This document shows, in pieces, positions 1 through 7,631 of a DNA stretch of 35,170 bases. The DNA is taken from IMG/VR virus record IMGVR_UViG_3300010368_000041, positions 1 through 35,170 of that record. One strand, written 5' to 3'. The stretch is from a virus. Made by a program: the position numbers and the translations under genes. Position 1 is the first letter of the stretch; each line of letters begins with the position of its first letter. The notes under the pieces are model-generated. The model worked only from the letters and a program-made list of their open reading frames with translations. It ran no database searches and was not told where the DNA came from.

Positions 1-336
1 ATATCATTTAGTTATTACTAGACTTGTCAAAGCAAGCATTATTGATAAAGCAAAATCAATTCTACGTCGACAATTAAAAGCATTAAGTAAATATTTAATC
101 GGACTGACTGCAAGGTGACTAGCAAGCTAATTAGAATAGGCAACAGACTGCAAATAGTCGTTCAGGTTGTCCCGCGTTAAATAGAGTAGTAGAGACTTGC
201 GTTGATATAACAGAGTGCTAAAATGTAGAGCGGTATATTACGTAAGTGTATATCAATAGATATTTTTTATTATTCGTTTTTGGTTATGCTAAAACAGTTT
301 AATAAGTATGTATGAGTTATCTATAAAATAATAATA
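1..336. other. Non-coding left edge of window
   Basis: No convincing open reading frame is present on either strand. The stretch holds a sigma70-like promoter candidate (197-224), a repeated octamer GACTGCAA at 106-113 and 146-153, and a weak hairpin with a T-run (250-268). No tRNA T-arm signature is visible. It leads straight into two hairpin terminators, so it may be an inter-operon control region or encode a small RNA. Confidence 0.6.
197..224 (+). promoter_or_regulatory. Candidate sigma70-type promoter
   Basis: TTGCGT (197-202), a 16-base spacer, then TAAAAT (219-224). Each hexamer has about four consensus positions. Transcription would start near 231 and meet the first terminator after about 140 bases. 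This is inference from sequence only; AT-rich DNA gives many chance matches. Confidence 0.35.
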
Positions 337-370
337 GGGTAGGTAGTTTAAATATTACCTACCCTTTTTT
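336..370 (+). terminator. Rho-independent terminator
   Basis: A perfect 9-bp stem, GGGTAGGTA (337-345) with TACCTACCC (356-364), extendable by one A-T pair at 336/365, with a loop of about 10 bases. Six T residues follow at 365-370. This is a classic intrinsic terminator for rightward transcription entering from the left edge. Confidence 0.85.
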
Positions 371-381
371 ACTGTTGAAAG

Positions 382-428
382 CCTTGCTTTAAGAATACTA
401 TCTCCAGTATTCTTTGAGCAGGGTTTTT
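382..428 (+). terminator. Second tandem hairpin terminator
   Basis: The inner stem AAGAATACT (391-399) pairs with AGTATTCTT (406-414) around the loop ATCTCC. After a one-base mismatch, an outer stem (382-389 with 416-423, two G-T wobbles) continues it. Five T residues follow at 424-428. It lies 12 bases after the first terminator, so read-through is doubly blocked. It could also act in the 5' leader of the next gene. Confidence 0.65.
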
Positions 429-473
429 GACCTTGCATTATTGAAACTTAAATGACCTTAGGAGGGTTAAAAA

Positions 474-1007
474 ATGACTACTTTTAATATTGCAAATGTT
501 ACTTCAAAATTTACTACATCACTAGGCAATGGTCGATTAATGGGATCATTGTTTAAGAGTGCTATCGATCATGTTGTTGAGACTAGAGACACTACAGTCA
601 TTGTTAAAATGATTAATAGTGCTAATAAAAAGAATGATAGTGTTGCAGTAAGAAGTATTAAGAATACTTTTAGTGCAATCTTTATTGGTGCTAAGTTTGT
701 GACTGATAAAAAGACTAAAAATTTATCAATTAAAATTAAAGGCACTAAAACTTCTAATAGTGCGATTGATAATCTTAATTCTTTAGTCGCTGATAATGCG
801 TCAATGCGTGGTGATAATTGGAGTAAAGCTTTTAACAGTACAGAAAATAAACCTAAGACTGCTGTTGATGGTGCTAAGAATTTACTAGCGTTTATTAATA
901 AGCATAACGTATCATTAAATGATATTGTTAAAGAAGTTAAAAAGCTTCAAGTAGAAGCTAAGAAAAAAGAACTAGCGTTACAAGTTATTGATAAAGAAGC
1001 TAGTTAA
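474..1007 (+). CDS. Hypothetical lysine-rich early phage protein
   Basis: A 177-residue protein of unknown function. It is rich in Lys, Asn, Ser and Thr, with no signal peptide, membrane segment or cysteine motif. The C-terminal 40 residues are strongly charged with alternating Lys and Glu and look helical, possibly a short coiled coil. The start is well supported: GGAGGG at 461-466 sits 7 bases before the ATG. The gene stands alone between the tandem terminators on its left and a hairpin on its right, so it may be an independently expressed first early gene. It is even more AT-rich in codon use than its neighbours. A basic, nucleic-acid-binding role is possible but only a guess. Confidence 0.75.
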   Translation: MTTFNIANVTSKFTTSLGNGRLMGSLFKSAIDHVVETRDTTVIVKMINSANKKNDSVAVRSIKNTFSAIFIGAKFVTDKKTKNLSIKIKGTKTSNSAIDNLNSLVADNASMRGDNWSKAFNSTENKPKTAVDGAKNLLAFINKHNVSLNDIVKEVKKLQVEAKKKELALQVIDKEAS

Positions 1008-1038
1008 GCTATTGAATTTATTAATAAATATTGGTGAT

Positions 1039-1062
1039 AAGCCTAGTTAGTTTCTAGGCTTT
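1039..1062 (+). terminator. Hairpin, possible weak terminator
   Basis: AAGCCTAG (1039-1046) pairs perfectly with CTAGGCTT (1054-1061) around a 7-base loop. Only a few T residues follow, so termination may be weak. It lies 32 bases after the stop of the preceding gene, in a 154-base gap that otherwise holds nothing recognisable. Confidence 0.5.
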
Positions 1063-1161
1063 GATCCTATGTTTATAAGTAAACTGGGTTCTTATAAATA
1101 TATGTGAGCTATTCGGCTGCACAAGTGTGTCTATACCCAGGTATCAAGTAATAGGTGATGA

Positions 1162-1374
1162 ATGAATGATGCAAGTGATGAGGTGTATCTAGCTATGCCT
1201 AAGGCTCTAAAGGCTAGAGGTTTCCTAGCAGTAGAATGTAATGGAAAGCTATTTTATATTAAAGTAATGGGTAAAAATCAGTGTGTCTTAGACTCTGAAT
1301 GGATAGAGAATAGTGTGGTTGATAGACAGATGTTAAGCCATGTTGATGAGGAGATAAGAAGCTATGGATATTGA
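1162..1374 (+). CDS. Hypothetical small protein
   Basis: A 70-residue soluble-looking protein with no recognised domain. The start ATG is preceded by a modest AGGTG at 1153-1157; another ATG at 1158 closes after three codons and is not used. The 3' end overlaps the next small membrane-protein gene by 11 bases, the start of a tightly packed run of short early genes. Function unknown. Confidence 0.6.
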   Translation: MNDASDEVYLAMPKALKARGFLAVECNGKLFYIKVMGKNQCVLDSEWIENSVVDRQMLSHVDEEIRSYGY

Positions 1375-1510
1375 TGTAGTATGGGTAGCAGTATCAGTGT
1401 ATATGATAGTGCTAGTAGGGTATGGATCTTACTTACTAAGAGGGTGGATTCGTATGAGAAGAGAGCATCGTGATGCTTGGGAAAGATATTACAGAGGAGG
1501 AGAAAAATAG
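1364..1510 (+). CDS. Small single-pass membrane protein
   Basis: A 48-residue ORF beginning with ATG at 1364, 10 bases after GAGGAG (1348-1353). Residues about 4-25 form one hydrophobic segment (VVWVAVSVYMIVLVGYG), followed by a short tail rich in Arg and Tyr. The positive charge after the segment suggests an N-out, C-in inner-membrane protein. It overlaps the gene before it by 11 bases and abuts the next gene, whose ribosome binding site lies in its last codons. This compact packing supports a real gene. Function unknown; small membrane proteins of early phage regions often act on the host envelope. Confidence 0.6.
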   Translation: MDIDVVWVAVSVYMIVLVGYGSYLLRGWIRMRREHRDAWERYYRGGEK

Positions 1511-1762
1511 ATGAGTAAAATTATAGTTGATGGATCGTTCTATGTGGAAGCACAAGTTACGATTACAAATAACTTGCTTAGGTATCTAGGAAAGGAAGAT
1601 ATTATTGACGATCCTAGCCAGTATTCTGCTTATTACGATATGGTAGATGATTGGCTAAGTGAGATTGGATTAATTTCTATTATGAACCCTGATATAAGTC
1701 ATAAGCATTTCTTTGATCTCAGGGTTCAGCAAGTATCAACAAATATGGAGGATAGGGAATGA
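1511..1762 (+). CDS. Hypothetical small acidic protein
   Basis: An 83-residue acidic protein of unknown function with no membrane segment or cysteine motif. The ATG directly follows the previous stop codon and has a good GGAGGAG at 1496-1502. Its stop overlaps the next start as ATGA, which points to translational coupling with the zinc-ribbon gene. Confidence 0.65.
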   Translation: MSKIIVDGSFYVEAQVTITNNLLRYLGKEDIIDDPSQYSAYYDMVDDWLSEIGLISIMNPDISHKHFFDLRVQQVSTNMEDRE

Positions 1763-1995
1763 AATGTGGAGTATGTAGATCCAGAAAATTTGTAATAAGA
1801 GTTGCTGCAAATGTGCGTGGCAAGAATTATTATAAGTGTAAGTCTTGTGGTTGGAGATGGACAAGTACTATTAATAATGGTAGGTCTATGTTTATTGATG
1901 AGAACCCTTGGACTAAAGAAGATTGGATTGATATGAACAATCTAAATACAAGTGAACCCTTCATATGTATACTGGAGGAGAAGTTTTATGATTAA
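1759..1995 (+). CDS. Small zinc-ribbon protein
   Basis: A 78-residue protein whose first half is a zinc ribbon: C3-x2-C6 and C27-x2-C30, with an aromatic-rich stretch GWRW right after the second pair. Four cysteines spaced like this normally bind one zinc ion and touch nucleic acid or protein; that is family knowledge, not shown here. The rest is acidic and unassigned. It starts within the preceding stop (ATGA) with GGAGG at 1747-1751. A role as a small early transcription modulator would suit, but nothing proves it. Confidence 0.7.
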   Translation: MKCGVCRSRKFVIRVAANVRGKNYYKCKSCGWRWTSTINNGRSMFIDENPWTKEDWIDMNNLNTSEPFICILEEKFYD

Positions 1996-2009
1996 AGAAA
2001 GGAGGATTA

Positions 2010-2132
2010 ATGTACTATTATGATGTATGTGAGCCTGGATATTGGTGGGTTACTACTGCTATTGAAGTAGTATTTGTACTTGCTATTATCTATTTAAGTA
2101 TAAAAATTTATAAACTTTTGAGGAGAAAGTAA
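2010..2132 (+). CDS. Small single-pass membrane protein
   Basis: A 40-residue ORF with an excellent GGAGG at 2001-2005, 4 bases before the ATG. Residues about 12-32 form a hydrophobic helix (WWVTTAIEVVFVLAIIYL) followed by a basic tail ending RRK. The following gene begins on the base after its stop. With the other small membrane gene at 1364, it brackets the zinc-ribbon region. Function unknown. Confidence 0.6.
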   Translation: MYYYDVCEPGYWWVTTAIEVVFVLAIIYLSIKIYKLLRRK

Positions 2133-3827
2133 ATGAATGATTATGTTGTAGCTATCGCTGAAGATCCCTATGTTTACAGGGAAGACAGTGGTATTAATAT
2201 TCAAGAGGATCTAAACCTTAAGAAGGGTACTAGATTTGAATTGATCAAAGAAATACTTGATGGTCATGAGCCAAGAGGTATGGTGTGTATTGAAGGTAAG
2301 TATTATACTGTTACCTTAAACCCTAAGTATGGTTGGGTATTGAGAAAACAGAAACTTATCTATACAGACTATGAGTATAGTAATACTGAGACACATAAGT
2401 ATGCTCAGGCAGTCAATGACTTTGGTGTTACTCAACAAATGATTGATGATCATTGGACTAAGTATAGAATAGATGGTGGTATGTTGAGTAGTAGAATCTT
2501 CAACCATAATGATCACAGAGATCGTAAGTTAGCATCGTTTCTAAGTGAGATTATAGATCAATTTGTAGATGAAGACTTAGGGTATAGTCATAGTGATTTA
2601 TACAATAGGTATTGGTTAGACTTCTACTTTGCATTGTCTTTGTATAGACCTAGAAGATCGGAGAGATTTCCTGGAAAAATTACTGTATACAAAGATCACC
2701 AGTCTTATGTAGATGATAAGCAGACTGCACTCAGGCCAGGTCGTGCCTTCTCTATACTGTTTCCATACTTAGATGCTGCACAGATAGGCATCATTGTTGA
2801 CTCATATAGAACTAGGTTTTCTCCTAGACAGTTTGAGTTACATACTTCTACACAACTTGAGGACTTTGTATGGGCTTACAAGCATGATCATTGTAAGTAT
2901 GAAGATCCAAGTACAAGTATGGAGAGAAAAAGTTTAGCTACTTCTTGTATGAGAGGTGATGGTTTCAATCATCTTGATCACCACCCAGCAGAGTTCTATG
3001 CATCAGGTGACTTCATGATTGTATGGCTTACTACACCTGATGGTCTGATAGGTGGTAGGTGTGTTGTTAGGCTACCTTATATTAAGTACAGTACATATAA
3101 ATATGATGGTGTATTACAGTATCCTTTTGATTATGAGGTAACAGCACACATTGCTGCACCTGTATATGGTACTTGTGATACAAGTATTAATATGATAGAA
3201 GAGTATCTGGACAGTATTGGTGCAGATAGATCTTGTCACGGTGGTGGTTGGATCGGTGCTAAATTACTTGCACTAGTCAATAGTAATGATAGATACTATG
3301 GTGCATACATAGACTTAGAACCTAGAATGCTTAGTAGAGTAGGTGATTACTTAATCATAGACAGTAATGGTGATCTATCAGCTGAGGATACTGGCGGTAT
3401 GGTAGGTAATTATCATGAGTACTATTGTTCAAGTTGTGATGAAGGTCTTGATGAGTATGATCAGTATTACTCAGATGAGTTAGGTGAGACTTTCTGTGAG
3501 TCTTGTTACCATGACAGACATACGCATTGTGAGTGCTGCGATGAGTCTTATCTTAATGATAATATACATGATGCTTCGAGAATGGTTACATGGACAGATA
3601 CAAATGATAAGGGTAATCGTATAGTAAGAACTAGTAGAAGAGATGTGACCGTTTGTGAACATTGTTTAACGGAGGATTACAGATACTGTGAAGAAGAAGA
3701 TGAGCATTGGGACAATGAAGATGTTGCATATATTGAAGATGAAGACATCTATGTACCTATTCATTTACTAGAAGAGAAAGGATTTAAAGAGCAAGAAGAT
3801 GGTGAATATAAAAGAGAAGGAGAATAA
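2133..3827 (+). CDS. Large protein with C-terminal cysteine clusters
   Basis: A 564-residue protein of unknown function with two parts. Residues 1-420 form a globular region containing SCMRGDGF (S271-C272-M273) followed by a histidine- and proline-containing stretch and then a Gly-Gly-Arg segment. A similar SCM-type pattern recurs, as far as I recall, in uncharacterised proteins of large phages. Residues 430-520 hold at least four CxxC-type pairs (C432/C435, C455/C458, C466/C469, C508/C511) with interspersed Asp and His, arranged like tandem zinc-binding modules. The last 45 residues are very acidic. The gene begins directly after a small membrane-protein gene and precedes a peptidase-like gene. 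A zinc-dependent binding scaffold is likely; enzymatic activity is not evident. Confidence 0.7.
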   Translation: MNDYVVAIAEDPYVYREDSGINIQEDLNLKKGTRFELIKEILDGHEPRGMVCIEGKYYTVTLNPKYGWVLRKQKLIYTDYEYSNTETHKYAQAVNDFGVTQQMIDDHWTKYRIDGGMLSSRIFNHNDHRDRKLASFLSEIIDQFVDEDLGYSHSDLYNRYWLDFYFALSLYRPRRSERFPGKITVYKDHQSYVDDKQTALRPGRAFSILFPYLDAAQIGIIVDSYRTRFSPRQFELHTSTQLEDFVWAYKHDHCKYEDPSTSMERKSLATSCMRGDGFNHLDHHPAEFYASGDFMIVWLTTPDGLIGGRCVVRLPYIKYSTYKYDGVLQYPFDYEVTAHIAAPVYGTCDTSINMIEEYLDSIGADRSCHGGGWIGAKLLALVNSNDRYYGAYIDLEPRMLSRVGDYLIIDSNGDLSAEDTGGMVGNYHEYYCSSCDEGLDEYDQYYSDELGETFCESCYHDRHTHCECCDESYLNDNIHDASRMVTWTDTNDKGNRIVRTSRRDVTVCEHCLTEDYRYCEEEDEHWDNEDVAYIEDEDIYVPIHLLEEKGFKEQEDGEYKREGE

Positions 3828-3831
3828 AAAT

Positions 3832-4830
3832 ATGTTTAGTTTAATAGATATGCTTAGGTATAGAAGACCTGAGGGTGGTGTAACACAGATGAACTTTTGT
3901 TTAAGGTTCTTGACACCTGTATTTGGTGGAGCAGATGTGCATGGTAACTATATACTATCAATACCAAAATCAGATGGGCAGCAATCTAATCTATGCTTTA
4001 CTGCACATCATGATACAGTACATAAAGAAGAGGGTATGCAGAAAGTATTTGTTAAAGATAACATAGCATTTGTAGAGGATAAAAAATCTAACTGCTTAGG
4101 TGCTGACTGTACCACTGGTATTTGGATTATGCTGAACATGATTGAAGCTAAAGTTCCAGGTGTATATGTTGTTCATGCCGGTGAAGAGTCAGGTTGTATT
4201 GGTAGTAATAGACTAGTAGCTGATGAACCAGAATGGTTGAAGTCTATTGATGCAGTTATATCATTTGATAGAAGAGGAGATAACTCTATTGTTACACACC
4301 AGATGAGTATGCGTACTGCATCAGATGAGTTTGCACAATCGTTTTCAGATGCGGTAGGTTTACCTCAGTTAATAGCAGATAGTGGTGGTAGTTTTACTGA
4401 CTCCAATGAGTACTGCGGAGTGGTATCTGAATGTACTAATATATCAGTAGGATATAGAGGACAACACAGCACTAAAGAAATACAAGACCTTGATTTTGTT
4501 GACCTTTTAGTAGCGAAACTTATAGCGGCAGACTGGTCTACGTTGGTGTTTGAACGTGACTGTACAGTGACAGAATACGAATCAGATTGGTGGGATTATG
4601 GGTATCACTATGGACATACTTATACTTCAGATAGTTCTTCTGATACTAATGTTAAACATATATCAGATATAATAGAAGATTACCCTGATGAATTAGCTAA
4701 GTTGCTGCATGAGTATGGTTGGAAAGCAGATGAAATACTTAGTGAGATATTTGAAATGGATAACTATAATGAAACTTATGGAGGTAATAGTAATGAGATA
4801 AGTAAGTATATAATTCGTAAAGGACTATGA
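3832..4830 (+). CDS. M20/M28-like metallopeptidase
   Basis: A 332-residue protein with the layout of co-catalytic zinc exopeptidases (M20/M28/M42 group). H59-x-D61 lies in FTAHHDTV, D92 in GADCTTG, the E118-E119 pair in HAGEESGCIGS, D146 in ISFDRRG, and a late histidine (H212) in RGQHSTKE. All five positions expected for two metal ions are present, so it is probably active on a small peptide or amidated substrate in the cytoplasm. There is no signal peptide. I chose ATG 3832, with AAGGAG at 3817-3822; an in-frame ATG at 3799 inside the previous gene lacks a site. The C-terminal 90 residues are an extra acidic, aromatic region. The natural substrate cannot be told from sequence. Confidence 0.75.
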   Translation: MFSLIDMLRYRRPEGGVTQMNFCLRFLTPVFGGADVHGNYILSIPKSDGQQSNLCFTAHHDTVHKEEGMQKVFVKDNIAFVEDKKSNCLGADCTTGIWIMLNMIEAKVPGVYVVHAGEESGCIGSNRLVADEPEWLKSIDAVISFDRRGDNSIVTHQMSMRTASDEFAQSFSDAVGLPQLIADSGGSFTDSNEYCGVVSECTNISVGYRGQHSTKEIQDLDFVDLLVAKLIAADWSTLVFERDCTVTEYESDWWDYGYHYGHTYTSDSSSDTNVKHISDIIEDYPDELAKLLHEYGWKADEILSEIFEMDNYNETYGGNSNEISKYIIRKGL

Positions 4831-4946
4831 CATAATGTCACACCCTATTGATATAACTTTATGTATACCTATATAAGTATACTTAAAGTATTATATTAAT
4901 AATATATATAAATAATAATAATATACTTAAAGTAATACTTAAAGTA
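4828..4946. repeat. Dyad repeats, operator-like
   Basis: ATACTTAAAGTA occurs three times: 4879-4890, 4923-4934 and 4935-4946, the last two directly in tandem. Copies 1 and 3 continue with T, giving a dyad with 6-bp arms, ATACTT and AAGTAT, around a central A. A different dyad, TGACAT-A-ATGTCA, lies at 4828-4840 over the previous stop codon. Repeated odd-length dyads beside a promoter are typical of dimeric repressor sites, though no repressor gene was recognised. Confidence 0.6.
4848..4877 (+). promoter_or_regulatory. Candidate promoter in AT-rich gap
   Basis: TTGATA (4848-4853) and TATAAG (4872-4877) with an 18-base spacer; ATATAA at 4871-4876 gives 17. It sits in the 137-base gap between the peptidase gene and the next small gene. 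It is framed by a dyad at 4828-4840 and by repeats starting at 4879, which would place possible operators beside the start site. Base composition is very AT-rich, so chance matches are likely. Confidence 0.35.
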
Positions 4947-4967
4947 TACCTTATAGTAGGAGATATA

Positions 4968-5123
4968 ATGTATAAAATATTGTTCTATGATAGTAATGAT
5001 AATGTCGTTTGTTATTATACTACTAACAGCAGAGCTGAGGCTGCTACTTATGTAGCAAACCCTGAGTTAAATAAAATTAAATTTAAAATTGTTAGTCGTT
5101 CTGATTGGGAAAGGAATTATTAA
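4968..5123 (+). CDS. Hypothetical small protein
   Basis: A 51-residue ORF with AGGAG at 4958-4962, 5 bases before the ATG. The predicted pattern is strand-turn-strand, then a helix (SRAEAATYVANP), then a strand, so it could be a small alpha/beta domain. Its stop codon touches the start of the PP-loop gene, suggesting co-translation. No family recognised. Confidence 0.6.
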   Translation: MYKILFYDSNDNVVCYYTTNSRAEAATYVANPELNKIKFKIVSRSDWERNY

Positions 5124-5909
5124 ATGACAATTATATCTTGGTGGAGTGCAGGTGTTACAAGTGCAGTAGCAACTAAGTTAGCTCTCGATGAGTACGGTAA
5201 AGATAATGTTACTCCTATTTATTTCGCCATTGATAGTGCTCATAAAGATAATGAAAGGTTTAAAACCCAGTGTGAAGATTGGTATGATAAAGAAATAGAA
5301 GTTCACAGAGCACCCAACCACAAAGATCAATTCGATGTAATACTAAAAGATAAATATGTAAATGGTCCAGGAGGTGCTCGCTGCACTCTTGTACTAAAGA
5401 AAAAAGTTAGACAGAGGATAGAAAAAACTTTAAGTTATTCTGGTCAGGTGTTTGGATTTGAGTACAGTAAGAAAGAAATTAATAGAGCTATTAGATTTAA
5501 AGAACAGTATCCAGAAGCTAAACCTCTATTCCCTTTGATACATAATAAGATGACTAAGCCTGAGAGTTTATTCTTTCTAGAAAAACAGGGTATAAAAAGA
5601 CCTGTTATGTATGACTTAGGTTACAATAATAATAATTGTATTGGTTGTGTTAAAGGTGGTATGGGTTATTGGAATAAGATACGAGAAGATTTTCCAGATT
5701 CGTTTAAGAGAATGGCAGAAGCAGAACGTGTAGTGGGTCATTCTTGTATAAGAAATATATTTCTAGATGAACTAGATCCAGATGCTGGCCGCAAACAAAA
5801 AATAATAATGCCTGATTGTGGTAACTTTTGTGACCTAGAGTTTACAGAAATTAACCACCCTAAATTAGAAAGTGTTTATAGAAAACCTGAGCAACTTAAA
5901 TTAATATGA
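5124..5909 (+). CDS. PP-loop / PAPS-reductase-family protein
   Basis: A 261-residue member of the adenine-nucleotide alpha-hydrolase (PP-loop) superfamily, nearest in look to PAPS reductase and DndC-type proteins. The N-terminal strand-loop-helix WWSAGVTSAVATKLAL carries the SxGxxS pyrophosphate loop (residues 8-13), and the next strand ends in FAIDSAH. C87 lies in GARCTLVLKK, C172-x2-C175 in NCIGCVKGG, and C232-x3-C236 near the end. Such cysteines could hold an Fe-S cluster, as in DndC and some PAPS reductases. These enzymes activate a substrate with ATP or reduce a sulfate nucleotide; the substrate here is unknown. The neighbouring DNA methyltransferase raises the possibility of nucleic-acid modification, but sulfur assimilation is equally possible. 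Confidence 0.75.
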   Translation: MTIISWWSAGVTSAVATKLALDEYGKDNVTPIYFAIDSAHKDNERFKTQCEDWYDKEIEVHRAPNHKDQFDVILKDKYVNGPGGARCTLVLKKKVRQRIEKTLSYSGQVFGFEYSKKEINRAIRFKEQYPEAKPLFPLIHNKMTKPESLFFLEKQGIKRPVMYDLGYNNNNCIGCVKGGMGYWNKIREDFPDSFKRMAEAERVVGHSCIRNIFLDELDPDAGRKQKIIMPDCGNFCDLEFTEINHPKLESVYRKPEQLKLI

Positions 5910-5920
5910 AAGGAAATAAA

Positions 5921-6433
5921 ATGAATAGGTTTATAATTGATCACGATCCACAAGACATAGCTAGGTCATTGTGTGACCAACACATTGTCAAGATGCCACT
6001 CGAAGAAGCACAGATGTTATGTACTGCACTAAGACATCATGCACCAGAGTATGCAGAGAAAAACAATCTCTATAAAGCAGTGCATCAGAGACACCCTTGT
6101 ACACTGTGGGCTATGGAGACAAGAGATAACTATGCCTTTGCGTTTAGGTTATATGAAGCAATGTTGATAGAGTATACACATCGTTATGGTAAGTATCATG
6201 GTGCAGGTAAACATCTACATAAGATACAAGATGGTTTTAAATACATACCTAGTGGTATGATAACACCACACCCCCAGTGTTTCTCAGGACATGATGATCT
6301 TAAGACAGACGAGAGGTGGCCTATCAAAGCCTATCGTGCATTCTATCAGCGTGGTAAGATGGACTTTGCAAGGTGGAATAAAAACAGACCAATGCCTACA
6401 TGGTTACAAACAACACAGGAGTTAGCAGCATGA
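5921..6433 (+). CDS. Conserved phage protein, DNA-glycosylase-like?
   Basis: A 170-residue protein. Its N-terminus, with FIIDHDPQDIARSLCDQHIV then KMPLEEAQML, matches a pattern I recall in marine-phage proteins (a cysteine-Asp-x-His-Ile-Val-Lys-Met core). Some of these have been annotated as pyrimidine-dimer-glycosylase-like; that assignment is weak. Further conserved-looking parts are HPCTLWA, a Tyr/Trp-rich middle, and a C-terminal YRAFYQRGK. It has several histidines but no classic zinc motif. I place the start at ATG 5921, which has AAAGGA at 5908-5913; the earlier ATG at 5906 overlaps the previous stop and has no site. It ends in an ATGA overlap with the methyltransferase gene. Confidence 0.65.
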   Translation: MNRFIIDHDPQDIARSLCDQHIVKMPLEEAQMLCTALRHHAPEYAEKNNLYKAVHQRHPCTLWAMETRDNYAFAFRLYEAMLIEYTHRYGKYHGAGKHLHKIQDGFKYIPSGMITPHPQCFSGHDDLKTDERWPIKAYRAFYQRGKMDFARWNKNRPMPTWLQTTQELAA

Positions 6434-7344
6434 GAGTATTAAGTTTATTTGATGGTATGTCATGTGCTAGAATAGCACTTGATAGGGTTGGCATAGCAGT
6501 GACAAGCTACAAAGCAAGTGAGTTAGACAAGTATGCTATTAAAGTATCTCATGAAAACTACCCTGACATAGAACAACTTGGTGATGTCTGTGATGTTAAG
6601 GCTAAAGATGTGGGTGAGGTAGACCTGTTGATTGGTGGCAGCCCATGTCAAGATCTATCCTTTGCAGGTAAAGGTAAAGGATTAAAAGAAGGTACTAGGT
6701 CTAGTTTATTCTTTGAGTTTGTTCGCTTGAAGAATGAGTTAAACCCTAAGTATTTTATTCTAGAAAATGTAAGAATGAAACAAGAGAACCAGGATATTAT
6801 TAGTAAGTACCTTGGTGTAAAACCTAAACAGTTTAACTCTTCACTTGTATCAGCACAGAATAGGAATAGATTATTCTGGACTAACATAGACTTTGATTTA
6901 CCAGATGATAAAGGTATTATCTTAGCTGATATACTTGAGGATAATCATACAGTCACGAATAGATATACTCAGGGATGTAAACAAGTAGGTGAAGCAGATA
7001 TAAAAGGTTTTGACATAATCAAAAGAGTCTATAGCCCAGAAGGTAAAGCACCTACACTTACAACTATGGGTGGTGGTCACAGAGAACCTAAGGTAATGAC
7101 ATCACCTATCAGAGAAAAGTCTAAGACTGTCAGATCAGGCGGTAGAGGTAGCTATGATAGGCATGAATGGGATAGTGTAGATAAGCTACACTGGAGGAAG
7201 CTCACACCTCTTGAATGTGAGAGACTACAGACAGTACCTGATAATTATACTAATCATGTTAGTAATACCCAAAGGTATAAGATGTTAGGTAATGGATTTA
7301 CTGTAGATGTTATTGCTCATATATTGAAAGGAGCAGAACTATGA
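6430..7344 (+). CDS. DNA (cytosine-5-)-methyltransferase
   Basis: A 304-residue C5-cytosine methyltransferase that transfers a methyl group from S-adenosylmethionine to cytosine in DNA. Motifs appear in canonical order: I, SLFDGMSCARIAL (residues 5-17); IV, GGSPCQDLSFAG with catalytic C73; VI, LENV (111-114); VIII, QNRNRLFW (143-150); a target-recognition stretch around 200-260; IX/X, ending LGNGFTVDVIAHI. The length is normal for a compact solitary enzyme. The start is ATG 6430, overlapping the previous stop, with AGGAG at 6417-6421. No partner restriction enzyme was recognised in the window, so it most likely protects phage DNA from host restriction. Target sequence unknown. Confidence 0.92.
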   Translation: MRVLSLFDGMSCARIALDRVGIAVTSYKASELDKYAIKVSHENYPDIEQLGDVCDVKAKDVGEVDLLIGGSPCQDLSFAGKGKGLKEGTRSSLFFEFVRLKNELNPKYFILENVRMKQENQDIISKYLGVKPKQFNSSLVSAQNRNRLFWTNIDFDLPDDKGIILADILEDNHTVTNRYTQGCKQVGEADIKGFDIIKRVYSPEGKAPTLTTMGGGHREPKVMTSPIREKSKTVRSGGRGSYDRHEWDSVDKLHWRKLTPLECERLQTVPDNYTNHVSNTQRYKMLGNGFTVDVIAHILKGAEL

Positions 7345-7631
7345 ATATGACTACCGAAACTTACAGTGCATCACGTAAAGAGATGATTAAACAGGTGCAC
7401 TCTTTACCTATGTTGAAGTTAGATATAGGTGCAGCAGTATATGTAGACTGTACAGATGACCTTGAGATTACACTGCTACAAAGTTGTAGTGATAATATTA
7501 AAGGCAGTGATGGAGAGAATGGATACGATGCTTTAGTTGTAATAGATCAGCCATCAAGGGGTATGAACAATGAGTATATGCTTATGGTGAGTTCTGATTA
7601 TTTAGATTTTGTGGAGGATTTTTATGGATAA
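7341..7631 (+). CDS. Hypothetical small acidic protein
   Basis: A 96-residue acidic protein, no recognised family. It reads as an alternation of strands (GAAVYVDC, DLEITLLQSC, YDALVVID, YMLMVSSDYL) after a short helical start. It starts inside the methyltransferase stop with AAGGAG at 7328-7333; an alternative ATG two codons later is possible. It overlaps the next small gene by 8 bases. Confidence 0.65.
   Translation: MNMTTETYSASRKEMIKQVHSLPMLKLDIGAAVYVDCTDDLEITLLQSCSDNIKGSDGENGYDALVVIDQPSRGMNNEYMLMVSSDYLDFVEDFYG

Noticed and set aside
250-268. Third terminator in the left region
   Set aside because: The stem is only five A/T-rich pairs; too weak to call despite the T-run.
1-336. tRNA or attachment site in the left non-coding region
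   Set aside because: No cloverleaf or T-arm consensus could be built, and no integrase was seen.
3799-3831. Earlier start for the M20-like peptidase
   Set aside because: ATG 3799 lies inside the previous gene without a site, whereas AAGGAG sits at proper distance before ATG 3832.
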